From the NCBI GenBank assembly GCA_036654375.1, contig JAVVSD010000007.1:17789-81788 (forward strand): 64,000 nucleotides of DNA, written 5' to 3'. Within the stretch, counting starts at the first letter, position 1. Each line of letters starts with the position of its first letter. A program made the position numbers and the translations under genes. Below, in pieces: positions 60,044 to 64,000 of the stretch. This stretch comes from RZYX01 sp036654375 (GTDB lineage Bacteria; Bacillota; Clostridia; Oscillospirales; Acutalibacteraceae). Below the pieces are notes generated by a model. That model was not told the DNA's origin. It ran no database searches and saw nothing but the letters and a program-made list of their open reading frames with translations.

Positions 60044-61495
60044 ATGAATTTTCTTGAAAAGTACCGCGATGAATTTTCAGAGCTGGATAAGATGGAATGT
60101 GATTTTATTGATGACGATAAAATATGGGAACAATTAAACAAACATGAAAATCCGTCCAAGGAGGAAGTTAGGCGGGTTTTAAAAAAGGCGGCTGAATGTA
60201 TAAGGCTCGAGCCAGAAGAAACGGCTGTTTTGATTCAAAATCAAGATGAAGAAACTATCAAAGAAATGTATGAATTAGCATATCAGTTGAAGCAGGAGGT
60301 ATATGGTGACCGCATAGTATTCTTTGCTCCTCTTTATATAAGCGACGAATGTGCAAACAACTGTAAATACTGCGGCTTTAGAAGCAGTAATAAGGAAATG
60401 CACCGTAAAACGCTTTCAATGCAAGAAATCGAAGATGAAGTTAAAATAATGATTGAAGAAGGACAAAAACGCACAGTGCTTGTTTATGGTGAATCACCAG
60501 ATACCGAAGTGGATTTCATGTGTAAGACTGTAGAGAAAGTCTACAGTGTAAAAACAGCAAATGGCGAAATTCGTCGTGCAAACATAAATTGTGCACCACT
60601 CAGAGTCAATGAGCTGAAAAAATTAAAAGATGTTGGAATCGGAACTTTTCAGGTGTTTCAGGAAACATACCATCACGAAACTTATAAAAATGTGCATCCA
60701 TCTGGAACAATCAAGGGGCATTATCGTTGGCGTTTATATGCCATGGACAGAGCGTTAAAGGCAGGCGTTGATGATTGCGGACTTGGCGTTTTATTCGGTC
60801 TTTATGACTGGCGTTTTGAGGTTATGGGTCTGTTATACCACACGATTCATCTTGAGAAAACCTTTAACGGAGTAGGACCTCATACAATATCATTCCCGCG
60901 TATTACTCCTGCGACAGGAACGCCATTTTCACTCAATCCAGAGTATGCAGTGAGTGATAGCGAATTTAAAAAGCTGATTGCTATTCTAAGATTATCTGTA
61001 CCTTATACCGGGTTAATATGCACAGCAAGAGAATCTGTTAATGTACGAAAAGAGGTTATACCGCTTGGAGTTTCGCAAATAGACGCTGGCACACGCATTG
61101 GTGTAGGTGCTTATTCAAAATCAAAGGAAGCAAACCAGCTGCCAGACAAAGAGCAGTTTTCTATTTGCGACCCACGCTCTTTGGATGATGTGGTAAAAGA
61201 GATTTGTGAAATGGGAAACATTCCGTCTTTCTGTACAGCCTGCTATCGTGCGGGTAGAACCGGTGAGGAATTTATGAAGGTTGCAAAATCCAAGTTTGTA
61301 CATAATTTTTGTATTCCTAATGCGATTTTCACTTTTAAGGAATATTTGCTTGATTATGCCTCAGAGGAAACCAAAGCGATAGGTGAAGTCGTAATACAGG
61401 AGCATCTTGAACTGTTAAAAAGCCAGCCTGTTTACGAAAAAGCGCTGTTAATACTTCAAAGGTTAGAAAACGGAGAAAGAGATGTGCGTTTGTAA
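60044..61495 (+). CDS. hydG: [FeFe]-hydrogenase H-cluster radical SAM maturase HydG
   Basis: Tyrosine-lyase radical SAM enzyme producing the CO and CN- ligands of the H-cluster. The 483 residues have the radical SAM cluster CANNCKYCGF (CxxxCxxC), GVGPHTISFPRI, and the C-terminal auxiliary cluster CTACYRAGRTGEEFM with a further Cys 22 residues on (HNFC), diagnostic of HydG against ThiH. ATG 60044 is chosen, after GAAAGG; the in-frame TTG 18 nt earlier would place that site inside the gene. Confidence 0.95.
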   Translation: MNFLEKYRDEFSELDKMECDFIDDDKIWEQLNKHENPSKEEVRRVLKKAAECIRLEPEETAVLIQNQDEETIKEMYELAYQLKQEVYGDRIVFFAPLYISDECANNCKYCGFRSSNKEMHRKTLSMQEIEDEVKIMIEEGQKRTVLVYGESPDTEVDFMCKTVEKVYSVKTANGEIRRANINCAPLRVNELKKLKDVGIGTFQVFQETYHHETYKNVHPSGTIKGHYRWRLYAMDRALKAGVDDCGLGVLFGLYDWRFEVMGLLYHTIHLEKTFNGVGPHTISFPRITPATGTPFSLNPEYAVSDSEFKKLIAILRLSVPYTGLICTARESVNVRKEVIPLGVSQIDAGTRIGVGAYSKSKEANQLPDKEQFSICDPRSLDDVVKEICEMGNIPSFCTACYRAGRTGEEFMKVAKSKFVHNFCIPNAIFTFKEYLLDYASEETKAIGEVVIQEHLELLKSQPVYEKALLILQRLENGERDVRL

Positions 61496-62546
61496 AATGA
61501 TTACAAAATTGCCAAGCATTCTATCTTCCGCCGATAAAAAAGAATTATCTGAAATCATAAAATATTTCTGCGAAAATGCAACAAATGAAGAAGTAAGCGA
61601 ACTTGCTTTATGTGCCTGTAAATTGCGGGATAAGCAGTATGGAGCAAGAGTGTTTTTCCGTGGGCTTATTGAATTTAGCAACTTTTGTAAAAACAACTGT
61701 TATTACTGCGGAATCCAGCGAAGCAATCAAAATATATCACGATACCTAATGACAGAGAAAGAAATACTTGATACTTGCGGACAGGGTTATAAAATGGGAT
61801 TTCGCACTTTTGTGTTACAAAGCGGAGAGGACCTTTGCTTTTCAGATGATAAGTTGTGTTCAGTTGTCTGTAAAATCAAAGCTCTATTTCCAGATTGTGC
61901 CATCACACTTTCTGCTGGAGAACTTAGCTATGAGTCATATATAAAGCTTTACGATGCAGGAGCTGACCGTTATCTTTTACGGCACGAAACTGCAAACGAA
62001 GAGCATTATAGAATGCTTCATCCGCCTGAATTAAGCCTTGCCCACCGCAAGGAATGCCTATATAACCTAAAGGAAATTGGTTATCAGGTAGGAGCGGGGT
62101 TTATGGTGGAGTCACCGTGTCAGACCTATGAAACATTAGCAGAGGATTTGATATTTCTGCGTGAGCTTCAGCCTCATATGATTGGAATTGGACCATTTAT
62201 ACCTCATGAGGATACAAAGTTTGCAAACTTTGATACGCCCACAATTCATAAGACAATTATTTTGTTGTCGCTTGTCAGAATTATGTTGCCAACAGCACTG
62301 ATACCGGCGACAACAGCACTGAATACGATTGACTCTTCTGCGCGTGAAAAAGGGTTTATGGCAGGTGCAAATGTAGTAATGCCAAACCTTACACCAAAGA
62401 AATATCGGGATAACTACCGTCTGTATGACAACAAGCTGTGCAGCGACTTGGAGGCATCGGAAAATCTATCAAATTTAATGGAAGCCATAGAAAAAATAAA
62501 TATGATCCCTGATTTGTCCAGAGGTGACCATGCTGATTTTAAATAA
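61482..62546 (+). CDS. hydE: [FeFe]-hydrogenase H-cluster radical SAM maturase HydE
   Basis: Radical SAM protein acting on the iron-cysteine precursor in H-cluster assembly. The 354 residues include FIEFSNFCKNNCYYCGI-type cluster binding (CKNNCYYCGI), LQSGEDLCFSDD, LRHETANEEHY and PNLTPKKYRDNYRLYDNK, typical of HydE rather than BioB. It overlaps hydG by 14 nt from ATG 61482, which has GGAGAAAG upstream; ATG 61497 is an alternative. Confidence 0.94.
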   Translation: MCVCKMITKLPSILSSADKKELSEIIKYFCENATNEEVSELALCACKLRDKQYGARVFFRGLIEFSNFCKNNCYYCGIQRSNQNISRYLMTEKEILDTCGQGYKMGFRTFVLQSGEDLCFSDDKLCSVVCKIKALFPDCAITLSAGELSYESYIKLYDAGADRYLLRHETANEEHYRMLHPPELSLAHRKECLYNLKEIGYQVGAGFMVESPCQTYETLAEDLIFLRELQPHMIGIGPFIPHEDTKFANFDTPTIHKTIILLSLVRIMLPTALIPATTALNTIDSSAREKGFMAGANVVMPNLTPKKYRDNYRLYDNKLCSDLEASENLSNLMEAIEKINMIPDLSRGDHADFK

Positions 62547-62560
62547 AGGGTGGTAGATAA

Positions 62561-63769
62561 ATGGAAAACATAAATTCAACTCCTGTGGCGAGCCGATTTA
62601 CAATAGGAATTTTCGGCAGACGAAATGTAGGAAAATCATCGCTTATTAACGCCATTACAAAGCAAAATGCAGCTTTGACTTCCGATGTCGCAGGAACAAC
62701 TACGGACCCAGTTTATAAGGCAATGGAGCTTTTGCCAATCGGACCTGTTGTGTTTATTGACACTGCAGGATTGGATGATGTCGGAGAGCTTGGTATGCAG
62801 CGTGTAGAAAAATCATACGAGGTACTTAGAAAATGCAATTTTGTTATTGTTGTAACCGATGAAGCTGGAATAACACAGCTGGAAAAGGATTTTATTGCGG
62901 AGCTGCAAAGCCGAAAAATCCGATTTATTATCGTGTTTAATAAGTGTGACGAGAAAAGTCCAGAAATGCCACAGGATTTTGGCTTTCCGTTTGTATATGT
63001 AAGTGCGGTTAAAAATAAAGGGATTGAAGATGTAAAAAAACAAATCATATCCAATTCTGGCATGAAATTTAGTCAGCCCTCACTTGTAGAAGGCTTGATT
63101 AAATCTGGAGAAACCGCCGTTCTTGTTACTCCGATTGATTCAGCTGCTCCAAAAGGCCGCCTGATACTTCCACAGCAGCAGGTGATAAGAGATATTTTGG
63201 ATATGGGGGCAATGGCATTTATAACAAAAGAAACAGAATTAAAACAAACGCTTAAAAATCTGAAAACATCTCCGGCTATCGTAATTACTGATTCTCAGGC
63301 ATTTGCAAGCGTGGCAGCTGATACGCCAGAAGAAATTCCTCTCACCTCTTTTTCCATTTTATTTGCCAGACAAAAAGCGGATCTTGCAGAAATGGTAAGG
63401 GGAGTAAAACGAATTGAAACACTCTCAAAAGGAGATAACATTCTGATTGTTGAAGGTTGCACTCATCACAGGCAGGATGATGATATCGGAACCGTAAAAA
63501 TACCACGATGGATTAATAAAATAGTAGGCGAAGGTCTGAATTATGAATGGGCATCGGGAGCTTGTTTTCCTAAAGACATGGGAAAATACAGCTTAGTAAT
63601 CCATTGCGGAGGCTGTATGCTTAATAATCGGGAAATGCACTACAGAGTTGATAAAACAAGAGAACAAGGTGCGTATATAACAAACTACGGCATAGTGATT
63701 GCCTATGTGACAGGCATACTTCCGCGTGCATTAGAGCCTTTTTCGGAAGCGTTAGCAGCTTTAAAATGA
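62561..63769 (+). CDS. hydF: [FeFe]-hydrogenase H-cluster maturation GTPase HydF
   Basis: GTPase scaffold that carries the [2Fe] precursor to apo-hydrogenase. The 402 residues have the GTP site GRRNVGKSSLINAI, DTAGLDD and NKCD, a central dimerisation domain, and a C-terminal cluster-binding CTHHRQDD...HCGGCMLN (CxH, HCxxC). With hydG and hydE it completes the maturation set. The hydrogenase is not in the window; it may lie downstream or elsewhere. Confidence 0.95.
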   Translation: MENINSTPVASRFTIGIFGRRNVGKSSLINAITKQNAALTSDVAGTTTDPVYKAMELLPIGPVVFIDTAGLDDVGELGMQRVEKSYEVLRKCNFVIVVTDEAGITQLEKDFIAELQSRKIRFIIVFNKCDEKSPEMPQDFGFPFVYVSAVKNKGIEDVKKQIISNSGMKFSQPSLVEGLIKSGETAVLVTPIDSAAPKGRLILPQQQVIRDILDMGAMAFITKETELKQTLKNLKTSPAIVITDSQAFASVAADTPEEIPLTSFSILFARQKADLAEMVRGVKRIETLSKGDNILIVEGCTHHRQDDDIGTVKIPRWINKIVGEGLNYEWASGACFPKDMGKYSLVIHCGGCMLNNREMHYRVDKTREQGAYITNYGIVIAYVTGILPRALEPFSEALAALK

Positions 63770-63906
63770 GAAATTTTCATTGAAGGTCTTTGGTAATGAA
63801 TAAATAATTAAGACACCTTTTGAAACCAACTATATACTTGCAAAAGGGCGGCAGTCTGCATATTTGGACTTTAATATTTTTAGTATAAAAGAATATTGTA
63901 CAAAAC

Positions 63907-63943
63907 AAAAGCCCACTGAGATTTTACTCTCGGCGGGCTTTAA
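63907..63943 (+). terminator. Terminator after the hydrogenase maturation operon
   Basis: AAAGCCC and GGGCTTT pair with an inner CTGAG/CTCGG pairing, then TAAAATT. The last ~55 nt of the window hold nothing that can be called. Confidence 0.8.
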
Positions 63944-64000
63944 AATTGCGTTAGCTTTTGAAATCATTTTAGAATATTTTAAAAGCTTTGTTTATGCCTG

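Noticed and set aside
1..64000. CRISPR arrays, tRNA, rRNA or intact insertion sequences
   Set aside because: No regularly spaced direct repeats, no cloverleaf or rRNA-like tracts and no full transposase frame were seen on reading through.

Overview
The window is A+T-rich DNA with strong Shine-Dalgarno sites, many TTG/GTG starts, sigma-A promoters that often carry an extended -10 (TGn-TATAAT), GAAC-N4-GTTC LexA operators and [FeFe]-hydrogenase maturation genes. Together with a Lys-type-looking murE/femX pair and probable spore-surface proteins, this points to an anaerobic, probably spore-forming Clostridia (Oscillospiraceae-like) gut or rumen bacterium. No rRNA, tRNA, CRISPR array or intact IS was seen. 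Gene names come from motif and family recognition by eye; no database search was run.

Layout. 1-18 kb is mostly housekeeping: folC (cut by the window edge) and valS on the minus strand, then on the plus strand murE, a FemAB transferase, a purine permease, ilvE, an RluA pseudouridine synthase, murA, a WalJ-like hydrolase, rlmH, an NhaC antiporter, PAP2 and AEC membrane proteins, a Thr-rich membrane-anchored protein and a CAP-domain lipoprotein. 18-36.5 kb is mostly minus strand: a lipoprotein, an AI-2E-type permease, KtrAB potassium uptake, a condensation-fold acyltransferase with a zinc-ribbon membrane protein, a GpsA-like dehydrogenase, a DEAD-box helicase, a MarR-controlled heterodimeric ABC exporter, a SulP remnant, a phosphoesterase lipoprotein and an SOS-controlled Y-family polymerase with a small partner gene.

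36.7-38.6 kb is accessory: an orphan endolysin-holin pair and a B12 adenosyltransferase (EutT family) split over two overlapping frames. 39-51.7 kb is a large redox locus. A sugar or polyol kinase lies divergently from a YhfZ-like regulator, which is followed by GlpA-like and GlpB-like flavoproteins, DUF1667, two different FAD_binding_4 dehydrogenases and two electron-transfer flavoproteins, one a fused EtfB-EtfA and one separate. This looks like oxidation of a phosphorylated polyol and/or 2-hydroxyacids with electrons passed to ETF. 52-54 kb holds an ABC-F ATPase behind a consensus promoter and a ~260-nt leader with a short ORF overlapping a terminator stem, a layout expected for translation-coupled attenuation. 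54-56 kb is a Pit phosphate transporter with its DUF47 partner.

56-59.3 kb is the most unusual part. Three neighbouring proteins share a two-part helical module (core SHILNAEGEK plus a C-terminal VN-rich half). One has the module interrupted by a Cys-Gln thioester domain plus beta-sandwich, one is the bare module, and one carries the module at the C terminus of a 42-cysteine protein. None has a signal peptide, and a sigma-K-like promoter precedes the Cys-rich gene, so a mother-cell-made spore-surface display system is proposed. 59.7-63.8 kb encodes TM1266, HydG, HydE and HydF behind a candidate attenuator; the hydrogenase itself is outside the window.
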